From contig NC_087377.1 of NCBI RefSeq assembly GCF_963675165.1, forward strand, positions 3,688,978 to 3,752,977: a DNA stretch of 64,000 bases, given 5' to 3'. The notes beneath the pieces were generated by a model. It was not told the DNA's origin and did no database searches. It worked only from the letters and a program-made list of their open reading frames with translations. Position numbers and translations under genes: made by a program. This DNA comes from Halichondria panicea (lineage: Eukaryota; Porifera; Demospongiae; Suberitida; Halichondriidae). Below, piece after piece: positions 24,684 through 36,845 of the stretch (its first letter is position 1; every line of letters begins with the position of its first letter).

Positions 24684-25660
24684 ATGACTTTGTGGAGGGC
24701 CTGCTGTCTGTTTAGAAGGTATCCAGCTCAACAGGTCCACCTGGTTGCTAGGTCAATATCATACACTCCAAGTAAGTCACAATATGAAGTCAAAATGGCG
24801 CTCAAATTGTTAATTTGTATAGGTGTGTGTACTGCAGAAGCCCAGGCAGTGACTGTGCACAAGTATCCGTCCACACCAAAGCTTGCTGAAAAAGTCAGTT
24901 CAGCTTCTAAAAATTACAGTCACATTGTTAAGTGCTGTGTTTCATTTCACATATTCCCTGGAGAATCATGGAGGTTACAAAGATATACACCTACCTTCTA
25001 AAATAAGGCGCAACCTGGAGATTTTTCCCATAATTATAAATGCATTGGCTATTTCTTGTTTTGCATGCACTAGCCTCAAAAACGTAATTATAAAAGCGGC
25101 GCCTTATTTAGAAGAAATACAGTATTATACACCTATTAACCTTCTTTTACGTACTGTACAACTTAGATTTATGTGTACTTACACCGTGACATTTAGGGCA
25201 CTGCTTGCCACCCCTTCCATTCTGAATTGAATATATAGTTATACTATCCATCCATGCAGATTGCTGATGACCGAGGGTGCCCGCTGTGCAGAGCTGGTCT
25301 GCAAAAGTTTGGCTATCGCGATGTGCTCCTCTTGAGGCAGTTCCTTACACCAGACGGCTACCTGATCGGTCGAAGGCTGACGGGGGTGTGTCCTAAAATG
25401 CAGCGACGAATCACCAAAACTATCAGACGCTCCAGAAAACTCGGTACACAAATATGTTGCCTTTATGCAAATGTTATAACACCATTGTAGTATGATTAAG
25501 TTATTTGTAAATAAGTGTACCATAAATTGTTATTCGAGAATGGTCTTTAATGCATTTGTTTTTCTCGCCCGATGGCATAATTTTCCTAATTGTGTTCCAT
25601 TTTACAGGTCTGCTGCCAAATTTTGAACTGAAGAACTCTCCAGAACTCAGCTCTAGTTAG
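24684..25660 (+). CDS. Mitochondrial ribosomal protein, S18 family (S18A/mL66-like)
   Basis: Exons are 24684-24771, 24838-24893, 25260-25443 and 25608-25660. They join in frame (phases 1, 0, 1) to give 126 residues. Residues 1-30 (MTLWRACCLFRRYPAQQVHL) are basic and look like a mitochondrial targeting peptide. The core CPLCRAG, DVLLLRQFLTPDG, GRRLTGVCPKMQRRI and LLPNF matches bacterial S18 and its mitochondrial paralogues. The CPLC spacing, DVLLL and the LLPN ending are closest to MRPS18A, now called mL66 of the large subunit. It is a structural rRNA-binding protein of the mitoribosome. The human S18A protein is longer at the C-terminus; this one stops soon after LLPNFEL. Confidence 0.85.
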
Positions 25661-28077
25661 GTTAACATGCTAATGTCATCATTAATTTATAACAACTGTG
25701 TCAATTATTGCACGCATGTATATAATTAAATTATTGTCAATATCATACAATCGTTATGTATGTACATAGCTATATACAATCATGTACTCTTGATAAATTA
25801 TTGTGAGCATGTTTATATCGTTATAATTATCCGTACAAAAAGGGAAACTAAAAATTAATGATTGTGTTTTGTAAAATAGAGGGGCTGATGAAAATACAAC
25901 ATTTTGATTAAGAACTTTAGTCATGTTTCAGTTCAGTTATCGTAAGTTGGAGCCGCCTCAGTGTTATCACACCCACTCATCGTCCCGTAGGCATCGTTTT
26001 GTTTGTAGCTGATCATATCCTCATAAATAGTGGAGACATTATCGTTGGTATTGGCTGAACTTTGACCCTTGTCAGCGAGTGGAATTTCACAAGGAACAGT
26101 CCTGTGTATTATATTGAGGAGAACATACGAACTTAAGGCATTTACTTAGCAGTTTGACTTGTTTACACTTAATAGCCTTGTTCCCAGCCTCGTTGTCTCT
26201 AAAATAACGCTAGTATTTTTAATTAAACTTAAAATAGTTTACATAAACAAGTGTCTAAGACTAAAAGTGTCTATGACACTCTTAGTCTATGTGGTTTGTA
26301 ATAATTAAATGTCACTGCAGTGTACTATAGATATTACTACGAACCACTATACATGCAAACCACACAAACAAGCTCACATCTTCCCTCCTCTCTTGTAACG
26401 GAGCACTAGGTAGGTCACCATCACTACAGCTAGTCACTGCAATCACCACCACGACTACCAGGGCTACCACTCCTCCCACCACAGCACCAGTGTTGTCAGA
26501 GGAGGGGGAGCTCTCATCAGTAGAGGCTGTAATGGCATATGGTAAAATGGTGTTGGCAGAGATGGAGCTCTCATCAGTAGAAGCTGTAATGGAATAATTA
26601 TGCATGCATGATGAGAGACGATGATTGTTAGCACCAACCTATATTGACTAACACAATACATGCTGTGTCCCTCCCTCCACTGTTAGGCACCACACAGCAG
26701 TAGACACCACCAGGAGCAGTAGCTGTTCCACTCATCATCAGACTGACACTCATCTGACCTCTGCTAATGTACAACGCTCCATCCTCCATAACAACAGAGC
26801 CGTTAGGATAGTACCAATCTTCCGTGTCACCCTCACAGCAGTCGGCAAGGTCAGTATGACAAATGAGACCACTCCCCTCTCCCACGGAGGATAGGGGGAT
26901 CTCAGAGAGCCCTGACAGGTAGGTGGTAGAGGAGAGGGACAGGTAGACAGGAGGAGGTGCTATGGGGGGGGGGGGGGTTGATATTATAGTGTCAAACAGA
27001 TGAGAATGGATTCCTCACTCTGACAAGACGGCGGGCTGCTCCAATTGCCAGTGGATAGACAAGTTGCAACAGGTGAATCAGAAAAAATGAATCCAGTGTA
27101 ACAGGTGTAGGTCACCTCTCCTCCGATCACTGTGCTGGTTGGTGTTCCAGGAGATCCATTGGTAATAGAGGGTGGGGGGCCACAAGAGATTACTGCATGG
27201 TTACAAGATGGTTTTAAAATAACAGTGATGTGGTGGTAAACTATAATTTTTTATTGTAATTGTGTAGCTAGCTAAACTAAATGCACCTAGTTGCACACAG
27301 AAAGTTGTGTCAACTCCAGCACTCTCAGGAATCACACAGCAGTAGGACCCAGTGGGGCCTGACACAGACCCTTGACGATGAAGTCGTACTATCCCAGTAA
27401 AACGAGTGGAGACAAAGGGAAAAGAGGTGTCAACATCAGTACGTCTGGGAACAACTTCTCCGCTTGGAAACCTCCACTCTCCGGCTGCAAGGCCATCACT
27501 TCTTCGACAACACTGAGATTTGTTAGTGCTGCAGATAAGTGCTAAGATCATTATCCTCCCCGATGGTATCTATGGCAACCTGTGAGTTCATAGCAACATT
27601 GGTGGTTCCTATGAATACGGATACGAATACAGAAGACACTGTAGGGGTGGGGGGAATTAATAGTATCTCTGTTAGAATACACATTGCACGTACTTACCTT
27701 CATAAGTGAGAGCTGATCCACTCCATGATCTGGTAGTCAGACACACTCTGGTAGTAGTGGAGGGCACGTATCCATTCAGGCAGCTCTGTGTCACCGTGGT
27801 TCCCTCTAGTCTGGGAGTGGTAGCTGGACTATAGTTGACTACACCATTCACTGAGACAATGAGGTCAGGGCAGATGGCTGTGGAGGGCAACACTATGTCA
27901 GTATAATAAAAGCACCACAGGTGCTGATGCCTCGGTGGAGATGCCAAATCTACTACCGTATTACTAGAATGTTTTGCGAGTATCAAACATTTGCGAACTT
28001 TGCGATGGTAGATCAATAATATCTGCAACAATAAATTATTACTAGTAAATACACACGATCCTTGCCAGAACACAATA

Positions 28078-28362
28078 CAGTAGAACCTCGATTATCCGGA
28101 CACCTTGGTTCCAGAAGCAGGCCGGATAAGTGAATATGCCGGATAATCAAATAGATAAACCACGCCTTGATCCACCCACTTTATTGATGAACAGCAGTGC
28201 CACATGTTGTCTGCGCATGCGCAAAAGAAAAGCAGGCATGTCTCCATGGTAACAGCTGCAACGCGCATGCGCATTTGAGGGACACACCCATTTTCTGAAT
28301 TATGTAATCTAGAAAACTGCCAAGCCGGATAATCGAGGTTCCTGATAATCGAGGTTCTACTG
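28078..28362. mobile_element. Pogo/Tigger-like MITE with TA target duplication, copy 1
   Basis: Inverted tips CAGTAGAACCTCGATTATCC and CGAGGTTCTACTG are flanked by TA on both sides. TIRs beginning CAG and ending in ATCCGG are typical of the pogo/Tigger branch of Tc1-mariner elements (established). The inside has TGCGCATGCGC palindromes and no open transposase, so it is non-autonomous. It lies in an intron of the decayed sushi/Ig gene. Confidence 0.8.
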
Positions 28363-28443
28363 TAGTTAGATCGCAAAGGGTCAAATTTTCTGCTGATTTG
28401 GCTCATTCGCAAAAGTTTTTCACCCGCAAAATTCTAGCTTTAT

Positions 28444-29229
28444 TATGCCTCGGTGCGCATGCGCAAGCGAGGTATACGGTAGTGTGTTTGTGTGTCTGTG
28501 TGTGTGCCTGTGTGTCTGTGTGTGTAGACCGCTACAGCTGCTCAAGGATGAATCAAGTGCAAGTAAGAGTTTCTATAGGCTTCTAGTCATATTTACTTGG
28601 ATTTTAATTCGTGGATTTGCAAAATAATGCTTCGTTCTCGAGTTATGCCTAGTTTTGCTTACTTGGAATGCCATTGCAGCCTTTTCAGAAGAGTCCGTAG
28701 CAAAACTTGTTCACCGAGTGTTACTACTCTACTTAGTAATTAGCTCTGCACTAGAACGCTAGCTATTGGTAGCTGCAAGAGTGAGCAGAGAGCTGCATAG
28801 CCTCGATCCCAGGCCGCACTTGAAGGCAGCCATTTAATTTTAGACTTGAACTTTTGGCATCGATCGTTTTTAATAACAATCATGGTTGATCATTACCCAC
28901 TATTCGCATGCAGAAAATCAATGTGTGTATAAAAGCTAGCTATTAGTAGTTTTATGTTATGTAGCTTTGGCACCTCCATTAGCACCCGCGGTGCTTTCAT
29001 TTTATACATAACTCGAGAACGAAGCATTATTTTGCAAACCCACGAATTAAAATCCAAGAAAACATGACTAGAAGCCTATAGAAACTCTTACTTACTTCAT
29101 TGATCCTTGTGCAGCTGTGCAGCTGTAGCAGTCTACACACACAGACTGACAGACAGACACACACATGCACACACAAAACAAAACACACTATTACCGTATA
29201 CCTCGCTTGCGCATGCGCACCGAGGTATA
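28444..29229. repeat. 786-bp inverted repeat (arms ~200 bp) with CG-rich tips
   Basis: The left end TATGCCTCGGTGCGCATGCG is matched in reverse at the right end (CGCATGCGCACCGAGGTATA). The arms continue through AGGCTTCTAGTCAT, TTTTAATTCGTGGATT and AATGCTTCGTTCTCGAG. The loop is unrelated. A diverged single arm lies at about 53343-53540. It is probably a foldback or non-autonomous element. Confidence 0.75.
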
Positions 29230-30201
29230 ATTATAGCTATAGCCAGTTATAACGTACCTTGACAAGTTGGAGCCAACCCACTCCACATTCCATCACTCCC
29301 ACAAGTCCTTATGTTGTTGCCTCCATTGAGAGTGTAGCCAGTGTCACAATTGTAGGTGGCCACAGTGTCCGCTGGTCTGTTGTCCATGGATCCACCACCA
29401 CCATAGTCAACGATTCCATTTGTCGGTGAGGATAGGTCAGAGCAGATCTCTATAGGAATTTATAAACAGGTACATGCACTCAGCATACACATGCATTACA
29501 TGTATGCACGTTCAGCCACTAATTCCTTACCCTCACACACTGGAGCTGTTGTTGAGCTCCAGGTTCCATTACTCTGACAAGTCCTCACTGCCACTCCGAC
29601 AAGACGATTGTCACCAAAGCAGCTGTAAATAGCCATAGTACCCACTGGTCTGTTGTCAGTGGATCCACCAACATATGTTATCCCTCCGTTAGAGATGAGC
29701 GGGAGATTTTCAGAGCATGTGGCTGTAGGGTAGGGGGTATATAGTTTAGTTGCAAGTTGATACTGAACAAGGACACCTTGACAAGTTGGAGCTGACCCAC
29801 TCCACACTCCATCACTCCCACAAGTCCTGGTGGTGTTGCCTCCATTGAGAGTGTAGCCAGTGTCACAGGTGTAAGTGGCCACAGTGTCCACTGGTCTCTG
29901 ACTAGCAGTCCCCATATTTTAGCTGATCATTCCATTGGTCCTAACAGTCAGGTCAGGACAGGTGAGGGCTGCATGTGTTTGGTGTGTATATAACCAAAAA
30001 GTTTGTGTACACTATGTAGTATATAAATATAGTTAATTATAGAGCTCTCCATGCACGAATAAACATGCATGCAATCAACCATCCGTGACTGCACTAATCT
30101 ATATTATGATCTCTGCATGAATTACCTTGTTGTCCCCAGCAGGTAGACACAACACACACTGACAGCAGAAGCAGAACTAACCGAACACTTGAAGTTACCA
30201 T

Positions 30202-31444
30202 AGTCTCGCGAACCATCCAAAAAATAAGGTCTGGCCAATTTCACCTACAGTCATGCAGAGTTGTGTTGACCACACCATGCATGCACAAATATATATAGTG
30301 GTGCTCTAAGTAGGCTAGCTAGCGTAAATAGATTTTGCAAATCTAATTATATGTGGTTTCATTCACATTCTTTCTCTAACCACACCACATGCAGGAGTGA
30401 AACTACCGGTGTAATTATATCGTACATTCGAGAGATTCGACATCAAGGGGAATGCATGGATACTTATACATGCACCTTTCAAGTTAGTTGTAAAGTAGTG
30501 GGCTATTGGCACAGAGTGAATGTTTGAACACAGGTGGAACTAAAAATGCGTGCTTCCTCTGCTATATAGCTTAATTGAATTGGCATCTTGCTCGTGATCA
30601 CGTACTATCTCTATTAGCCAAGGTTTATACCACTATAAAACTGCCAGTATAATTATATGCTTGTTTGCACTCTTGATTTTCATTTCATCCATAAAACGCA
30701 TTCAGCGATATTGGCCGCATTTGCATGACTTTACTTATGTTATACATGCATGTACTATATAATTATATAATTATATATGCCCTGTATATAGGCCTATAGC
30801 TATATATAATGCTTGAGGGCTGCCCTCAGGGGCACTAAGTCTTTCTTGCATGAACAACAAAAACATGGGAGATATATAGCCCACCCACCAAAAGGCTCTG
30901 TGGTGTCTTGGACAGATGCATGCAATTGGGCAAAAGGCAATCAGAGAATGTATTTAATATATACATACCGAATTACAGACACTGGAAGAAAGATGTCAAT
31001 TTATAGTCTACTATAGTATAGTATGGGCTATTATATATAGTTTTTCAGTGATGTATTGAGTGATAGTGTACATTTTAAACTCATGTTACTGTTTTCCATT
31101 GCAGCGTATTCATTGCATGCAGGCCTTCTCACAATAGATGCGTGCTTGTGAGTACCGTATATAATCTTATGTGAGCATGCACAAGAACAATGGTTTATTG
31201 TGGTAGCTGTGTGCACTGTAAGTTATACAATGCAAAGTAATGCTACAATACAGCCATTGTGACATTAGTAAAACCAGTAAGTTTTATAGACTATATAAAT
31301 TAGACTGTTTTCTGTAGTACAAAACAGATCGTTTAATTAAATTGGGCTATACATTGCACACCTAATTATAGCACTATAGCCGATTGTATATAATTATAAT
31401 TATATTAATGGTGTCCTTTCTGAGGGCTCAATTGTGGGAGCATG
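30202..31444. other. Spacer with no recognisable gene
   Basis: This A/T-rich spacer separates the sushi/Ig gene from the 7TM-like gene. It contains TATATAATTATA-type runs and short open frames without coding character. Confidence 0.5.
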
Positions 31445-32464
31445 TTAATCTGTGTCAGTAGTGGTCGTCCTGAATCTTGTTGTCCACCGAGCGGTTTCTA
31501 GTCCCCAATCAGTACGTACAGCTGTTTGGGCGTCCAATCGATTGGTATTTGAATGCCTTGGTCTGGTTCGGAAGCTGTAGCACATGTAGCCAAAAACTAT
31601 CAGTGGGAAAGACGATATAGCAGTTGCTATAACTGATCGTGGTAAAGCTGTAAACTGTGGATATGGAAGCACAAGAGAGAAATTCAGCGAAAACACAAGT
31701 ATATAGTAATGAAAAGTAGAATGAAAAATACTCCAATTTCTTTCAGTATATCTCTTCTCCTTGTGAATTGCCTTCTCCATAAAGTACAAAACCATATACT
31801 TAGAATAAAGTTTCCTAACAGGCTTAGCGCCACTATTGCAAGTGGCATAGTGATTAGAACTTGTTCCGGTATGGGCGATGTTTTTCCTTGATAATGATCT
31901 GTGCTATACGCAGTGACACTGCACACAAACCCAACAAGCAATGTTATCATTAGAAGTAAAACATCCATGCAGTAATTTTGAAAACAAGATTGCTCACACC
32001 AACTTGACCAAGGACACCTTCTTGAAAAACAACCACACAATTGTGTTACCAGGGTAAAGTAGATAGAGGACATCAGTATAGCCATCATCCATTGTGAACC
32101 AGTTGCTGCACTTATAAACAATGCTCTACCTTGAATACAAAATGCGGAGTACCTCGACTCATTAGTATCCTCTTCAATCAATGCAGAAATTGTCCAAACA
32201 CAAAATGCTCCTAGTTTTAGTGTAGGGATGACTGTCATGTAGACTATCCTTCTTACGAGAAAGTTAGTCTTCTTTCGATAGATAAAGACAATATTCAAGA
32301 CCATCCCAACAAAGCTCAATGGAAACACTACTGAGAGTACTGCTGCTTGAGCAATGTAGGCATCTGGCACGGTTGTGTTGTCAATGTTTCAATGAAGCGT
32401 GTCCCATTGATGTATCTGTATGCTTTCCTCCAACCGTAGTCGCATTCCATTCTCGTAGAACAGC
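31445..32464 (-). pseudogene. Seven-helix (GPCR-like) membrane protein with a frame break near TM1
   Basis: The region 31695-32370 reads as at least five hydrophobic helices. The first contains VVFPLSFVGMVLNIVFIYRK, and later ones include LLLMITLLVGFVC and LAIVALSLLGNFILSIWF. The last helix, VIATAISSFPLIVFGYMCY, and a Thr-rich tail lie in 31445-31647, joined across a probable 47-base intron (31648-31694). Upstream, 32371-32464 encodes an ectodomain piece (CDYGWRKAYRYINGTRFIET) preceded by a good acceptor, but its frame differs by one base from IDNTTVPDAYIAQ at the start of TM1. It is either a recent frameshift or a sequence error. The receptor class is not recognisable. Earlier 5' exons were not found. 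Confidence 0.55.
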
Positions 32465-34883
32465 CTGGTAGCAAGAGTGCATAACATATCAAAACATTTT
32501 GTCAAATGAATGTAAAAAATATGTAAAAGTTGTCATCAAACATTTAATCTACAAGTATACAAATGCAGTAAAAAGTGAGACAAAAACACACAATTTGTAC
32601 TTCAAACACTAAAAAAGAAGGAATTTTACCTAGAAATAATTTTAGTTTGCTCTCTATTGTATAATCTAGCTATTACTCTTTCCAATGATACCTCACATGC
32701 AGTTTCTACATGAGCTGCATACAGTGTTTTTCAGGTTTGAAATATAACAGTGATGACAGTTTTACCATTGAATTGCAGTGACTGGAAAGGGACTGTCCCA
32801 TACTTTACATCATAAATTTTTGTGGGAAGGGTATTTACCTTTAGTTCGGTGCTAGGCAGCACAAGTAATTCCTAAGGATTCATATGAATGTGGGTTGCTT
32901 AGTTTCCTGTTAGTGTTAAGCAGCGTTAATTTTGCATAAGTGCATGTAAGTAGAGCTAGCTAAAGTTTATTGTGCCAGCTAGACTACTGTATACCTACTG
33001 AGGATGACAGATCAGCCCAAGTAACAGCCAAGGTATACTACTGTAACATAGAGCTGATGTCAAGTTTCCAAGACAAGCAAGGCAAAGCAAAGACAGTGCC
33101 CAGGAACTGAAGAAAGCCCCTGAAAAACTCTCTCCTGGTGGGATTTACCGACACTGACGATCCATCAAGAGATAGTTAACATACACATATTGGATATGAT
33201 GATGAGTAGAGTAATTATGAATGGAGAGAATAGCTGGTAGACTTGATGGACTGGATGAAAGTCCGAACAGTGACACTGATAACTGATTACAGACTTAGTT
33301 TATTATTTTTTTCATTGTATTTTGAGTTAGAAACCAAGATTAAGGTATAATCTGGTCTGCAGAAGAAAGGTACAGATGCTAACTTGAATCTATGCTACCT
33401 TGTTTGCTAATTACACTGCAGTACTTTTATTATTTATTATGAAGAGGAAATGACAAATATGACAAGTTATGACATGAAACGTCACAATTATTGAGTGGGC
33501 GGTAACAATTTTAATTTGACATTTCACATTGCAATGTTTTGATATGGAGAAGGGATTGTCACACAAACACTACTGTGACGTCATATGAAATAGCCCTAAT
33601 GAGCCCCACCCTTCTGTTCCTAGTCTAGCAGAGGAGGTTGCGTCATCAAACATGATCTAGGTCGACTCTAGCCTCGAATTCACGCCGATTAAAATACGGC
33701 GTAGATTAGAGGCTAGGCCCTAAACATGACACAATTACTTTCAAGTGGTGACGCTAATTCCTGACCAGCTATATAAGCTATAGGCTTACCATCGAGCAGA
33801 TAATAAAATCCGACACCATAGCAATGGTACAGGAAGTCGGGCCGCAAATTGGCCTCATGATTTTGTTAGGTTTGGCTTGCAAGCGTTAATTAAGCAGAGG
33901 AGGTACGACACGATAACCTCGATTAGGCTTGGTCACATGCAAAATTCAACAGTAAAGTTATTGATACATGTGACTAATTAACTCAATTTTTCAGCCTATA
34001 ATCGAGTACTCGTCGTACCTCCTCGACCTCTGGCTTGCAAGGTGCTTGCCAGAGGAGGGAGGAACCACTTGACCTTCCAAACTTCTCTTATATGCAGACT
34101 ACTTCTACAGCCTATATAGTTTTTAGTGCTTAAAAGGATTTTTCAGGGGGTATAAAACCATATCGTGAATTATTTTCGTATTGTGGACATTTTTATATTT
34201 TTCGGATTGTATAGAGATCATAATTATATTTTCGGATTGTATATAGAGATCTTATAGGATTAGCCAGGTAAAGCACCAAACATAGACAAGAAATTTAGCG
34301 AGAGCATCCAATCCAAACGTCATTCATGTGTACTTAATTAGCAAATGTTTTTTGCTGGTTGTTTCTTCATATACTATTTGGGCCATGCAATCGTATGCAG
34401 CATTTTCTGGTAGGGTGGTGTTCAAACAGTATACACATGCACTTTGGGGGATATTTATTTGTGGGACATAATGATTATTAATTTTTGTGACAGCTGTATA
34501 TATATAATATTATAGTTATTGTGTTCGAATGTGCATGAGTGTTTGGAGTTTGTGGTTTCCAGTACGTGCATGAGTAAACCTCCGAAGCCCCGAGGCCAAG
34601 GATTGTTTACATTATACTGACCAAGGAAGCAGACAGCAAGTATAGAAAGTTTGTTTGTTAATTAAGCCATGCATAATTGACCACAAAGAATTATATATGC
34701 CTGGCTATTCACACTATAGCCATGCAGTGAGTTTATAATTATAGAGAACTTGAAAAGGGCCATGCATGCACCACATGCATGCATGCACCATGCATGATTT
34801 AAAAAAAGCATGCATGCAGGAAACAGGAAGCAAGTGTGACTGCATGTATATATTAAACTATAAGTATTGTAAATACCAAGGGC
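32465..34883. other. Spacer with hairpin repeats, no gene
   Basis: I see no convincing exon. It contains hairpin element C (33895-34032), a related half tip near 33629 (AGCAGAGGAGGTTGCG), another near 34051, and a run of CATGCATG at 34760-34815. Confidence 0.5.
33895..34032. mobile_element. Hairpin element C tipped CAGAGGAGGTACGAC
   Basis: The left end is CAGAGGAGGTACGACA and the right end carries GTCGTACCTCCTCGACCTCTG, with a 4-bp insertion in the tip. The imperfect inner stem (CTCGATTAGGCT against AGCCTATAATCGAG) is unlike that of elements A and B. Confidence 0.65.
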
Positions 34884-34890
34884 TATAAAA
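34884..34890 (+). promoter_or_regulatory. TATA box upstream of the intronless 179-aa gene
   Basis: TATAAAA lies 65 bases before the ATG at 34955, consistent with a core promoter giving a short leader. Confidence 0.4.
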
Positions 34891-34954
34891 TCTACATAGA
34901 GACCTTGCTAATTATAATAATACAACTAGTCCAAAGACCTTCACTGAAGACAAG

Positions 34955-35494
34955 ATGGCAGAGCCAGTAAAACTAAGTCCTCCCGAATACACACTGTGGA
35001 ACAAGTACAAAGCTGTGTTTGGTGTTGACCCTCAAGTCACCGTCAAAGATCTCGTACAAACAACACCCTCTGAATTTATGATACCGATTATTGTGGACGA
35101 CAAGGCTAAAGGAGATGCACTTCGTACGATAATTCTCCCTAAGATCACACTGGGTACATTCCAAATTAGCATTTCAGTGACCAACAGCACGGGTGTTTCT
35201 TGGGCTGCAATCACGATCAAAGATGCACAGAATCTCGCAGACACCACTACTGCAGCTATGAAGGGTAACCCTCTGTTTGTAGAAGCCAAGGTAATCCCAT
35301 CGAAGGTGCCTGGTCCGCAACATCCATGCATGGGTTTTATCATGACAAAATCGGTCATCCAGTTCTCTAATGACGATATATCTGACGTCTTTAACAATTT
35401 TAATGGCGTCACTGCGAATGTGCTTCATGAGTTGATCATCCTGCACTATGAGGAGAGCGATGTGACGGTGATCAAAGGAACAACGCCCACTTGA
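34955..35494 (+). CDS. Unknown intronless 179-aa protein
   Basis: The open frame starts MAEPVKLSPPEYTLWNKYKA and ends VTVIKGTTPT. I do not recognise the family. There is no signal peptide or membrane segment. The middle alternates short hydrophobic runs (TFQISISVTNSTGVSW, ITIKDA, LFVEAKVIP), suggesting a beta-rich globular domain. The last part (VLHELIILHYEESDVTVI) is helix then strand. A TATA box lies upstream and AATAAA occurs at about 35659, so it probably is a transcribed single-exon gene. A soluble cytosolic protein is the most likely reading. Confidence 0.6.
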   Translation: MAEPVKLSPPEYTLWNKYKAVFGVDPQVTVKDLVQTTPSEFMIPIIVDDKAKGDALRTIILPKITLGTFQISISVTNSTGVSWAAITIKDAQNLADTTTAAMKGNPLFVEAKVIPSKVPGPQHPCMGFIMTKSVIQFSNDDISDVFNNFNGVTANVLHELIILHYEESDVTVIKGTTPT

Positions 35495-36845
35495 CTGAGC
35501 GTAAATAAGCAGTTTGAACTGTAAGCGCATGACTTGATGCAAAACTGATAAGCGTGACTGTGTGTATAATTATGATTATCCGATGTCGTATTATAGCATT
35601 ACTTTGGATTTTGTGTTGAATGAAAAAGTCGTGCACAGTGCATGCATGCAACTACCACAATAAATTAAACCATGCATTGTTCCTTGCTCACATTTACGGT
35701 CCTCACATTCTCCTATAGATAGTTCATTGTGTGTTGTGTGCCAGGTGATACTGTTGCTGAACACAATGCCACCACTCAATTCAATATTGCAAATAAATCC
35801 TCACATGGCACAATGTACACAATGCTACTACCTATATAAGTATTATAGTTGTCTCATGTGGCACCCAATCAACACACCAAACGTCACTACTATAATTATT
35901 ATAGGCCCTAGCCGATAAATTATGCTGTACTAATTCTTCAAAAAATTAATGTGGCTATTATATTAATTGTCATAAAAAAAATCTGATTAATCGTGACATA
36001 AAACGTATAGACGTAAATATAAACACATGCAGCTATAGCACGTATATACACAACGACACAATTAAATTAAGATGTACTCAGTACGTGCATGTTATCTTAA
36101 TAATATTGCTGACTGAACTGATCCTCCAAACTGATCCATAATTATTGCCTTTGTAATTGTAAGTGCATATTGCTGCATAATTATAAGCAGCTAACGCTTC
36201 TGCATGATCGTTTATTATTCACCGGCCTTCTTGACGAGAACATCTTTATGCAAAACTTAATTAATGTAATGATCTTTACCAAAAATGGACATTTTGTTTA
36301 AATTATAGACCACATACATCTTAATTAATTCGTAGTTATAATTATTTATCATGACAGGGCCTATAGCCAATATACCAGTCACATGCCATATAATTATGGT
36401 ATACACAAAGCAATAAATGATATGGTACTCAGGTACTATAATTACAGTGCAGTAGACGCTTCAATAACAATGTGTTTAATTTTACAGGTCTGTTGCGGGC
36501 AGCACTTTTAACTGGGAATCAGCTTACACTAATTAAGCTGTCTATAATTAGTGCTTGCTTGCATTCACTGTCGGTCATTCAATTATGGTCATTTATAATC
36601 ATGTCAAGTCTGCACGACTGTGTGTGTGTATGTATGTCATTATATCAAGCTATAGATGTACAAAGAAATGAGCTATAAATAAAAGAACTCTATCCACAGC
36701 TACTGCATGTCAGCATGTCTATTATTATAATTAGAGCTATATGTGCAAAACGGGGAACTAAAATGATTGCATATAATTTATTATAAGCCACGCAACAAAA
36801 TTTACTGTCTGAAAATTATAACAACTATATATAATATGTACAGAT
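35495..36845. other. Spacer with no recognisable gene
   Basis: This A/T-rich spacer lies between two convergent genes (the 179-aa gene and calcineurin A). Only short frames without coding character were seen. Confidence 0.5.

Larger units (their letters stand above)
25933..30201 (-). pseudogene. Sushi/Ig membrane receptor with one stop and two frame breaks
   Basis: Exons, 5' to 3': 30126-30201 (signal peptide MVTSSVRLVLLLLSVCVVS), 29777-29968, 29531-29722, 29258-29449 and 27698-27877 (four sushi/CCP domains), 27287-27638 (Ig-like), 27019-27192 (fifth sushi), 26639-26959 (Ig-like with YCCVVPNSGG), 26378-26583 (stalk with ASTDESS twice, then the membrane helix) and 25933-26101 (tail with IYEDM, SYKQND and PTYDN). 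Splice phases are all 1 up to the stalk. Three defects are visible. A TAA (29919-29921) replaces the sushi tyrosine in the first CCP. The first Ig exon changes frame between IGEDND and ALICSTNK. The membrane exon changes frame after VVVVVIAV, before VVMVTYLVLRYKRGG. Sushi domains are typical of complement-like and adhesion receptors. Assembly error remains possible. Confidence 0.65.
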
